Shown piece after piece: positions 63,896-64,000 of a stretch of DNA of 64,000 nt. This DNA is from Pigmentiphaga humi (GTDB lineage: Bacteria > Pseudomonadota > Gammaproteobacteria > Burkholderiales > Burkholderiaceae_B). Below the pieces are notes generated by a model that worked only from the letters and a program-made list of their open reading frames with translations, did not search any database and was not told the DNA's origin. Both the position numbers and the translations under genes were made by a program. The DNA lies in assembly GCF_900606115.1 (NCBI RefSeq), contig NZ_UWPJ01000016.1:62001-126000 (forward strand), in the 5' to 3' direction. Position 1 is the first letter of the stretch. Every line of letters starts with the position of its first letter.

Positions 63896-64000
63896 ATGCC
63901 TCTAGATTTCTTCTACCACTTGCGCAGGCACCGGCTTCCGGTGTCCATCAAGGAATACCTGACGCTGCTGGAGGCGCTGTCGCGCCAGGTCGTCGCGCCG
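63896..64000 (+). CDS. VWA-domain (CoxE-like) protein, N-terminal fragment
   Basis: The first 35 codons of a gene that runs off the window (MPLDFFYHLRRHRLPVSIKE, then YLTLLEALSRQVVAP). This start is typical of VWA/CoxE-like proteins that partner MoxR ATPases. The GGGGGGAG ribosome site comes from the end of repeat copy G. Confidence 0.75.
   Translation, partial: MPLDFFYHLRRHRLPVSIKEYLTLLEALSRQVVAP

Overview
The window is high-GC DNA from a betaproteobacterium of the Alcaligenaceae, most likely Bordetella or a close relative. The evidence is the GC-rich codon use, four Bug-type (Bordetella uptake gene) tripartite-transporter receptors each in its own small catabolic cluster, the ilvIHC order, feoAB with a short Cys-rich third gene, a LysR/GntR-rich layout, and a roughly 80-bp GC-rich repeat recurring at gene ends. 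Nearly all of the window is coding. No rRNA, tRNA, insertion sequence, prophage or CRISPR array was recognised.

Layout. 1-3040 (-): a NitT/TauT-type ABC importer (receptor, ATPase, two permeases, the second cut by the window edge). 3311-4525 (-): an unusual regulator joining RHH, YfbU-like and MarR domains. 4628-7051 (-): a Bug receptor, alpha/beta hydrolase and 'amino acid synthesis' family protein, divergent from a LysR regulator. 8227-11651 (-): ilvC, ilvH, ilvI. 12057-21028: an RDD protein, a Fur-boxed TonB siderophore receptor, a Sel1/hydrolase/phosphoesterase trio, a small membrane protein, and Fur-boxed feoA-feoB plus a Cys-rich partner. 21234-26737 (+): a Bug receptor, ThDP enzyme, aldehyde dehydrogenase and an HTH-citrate-synthase-like protein. 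26744-28773 (-): panB-pncB. 28983-32899 (+): fdxA, fpr, a PHA depolymerase, an RnfB-like ferredoxin, nth.

32900-41774 is the most interesting block: an isolated rpoN (sigma-54), a response-regulator sigma-54 activator with no kinase in the window, a second activator lacking a receiver, a phospholipase D/cardiolipin-synthase-like lipoprotein, a DUF883 membrane protein, an AsmA-like protein, and acidic and proline-rich small proteins. Near-consensus -24/-12 promoters precede both rpoN itself and the acidic protein, so this looks like a self-amplifying sigma-54 module directed at the cell envelope (inference).

41790-44047 (-): egtD-egtB (ergothioneine). 44398-51297 (+): cydDC-cydABX (cytochrome bd and its assembly transporter) with a methyltransferase. 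51360-56283: a GntR regulator, a three-gene catabolic operon and a divergent Bug receptor, with two copies of an operator-like near-palindrome flanking the divergent promoters. 56352-62595: icd, a DUF1841 protein, a LysR/sulfatase/Bug cluster and two small cytochromes c. 62890-64000: a MoxR AAA ATPase and the start of its VWA partner.

Assignments rest on recognised motifs and family resemblance read by eye. No database search was run.
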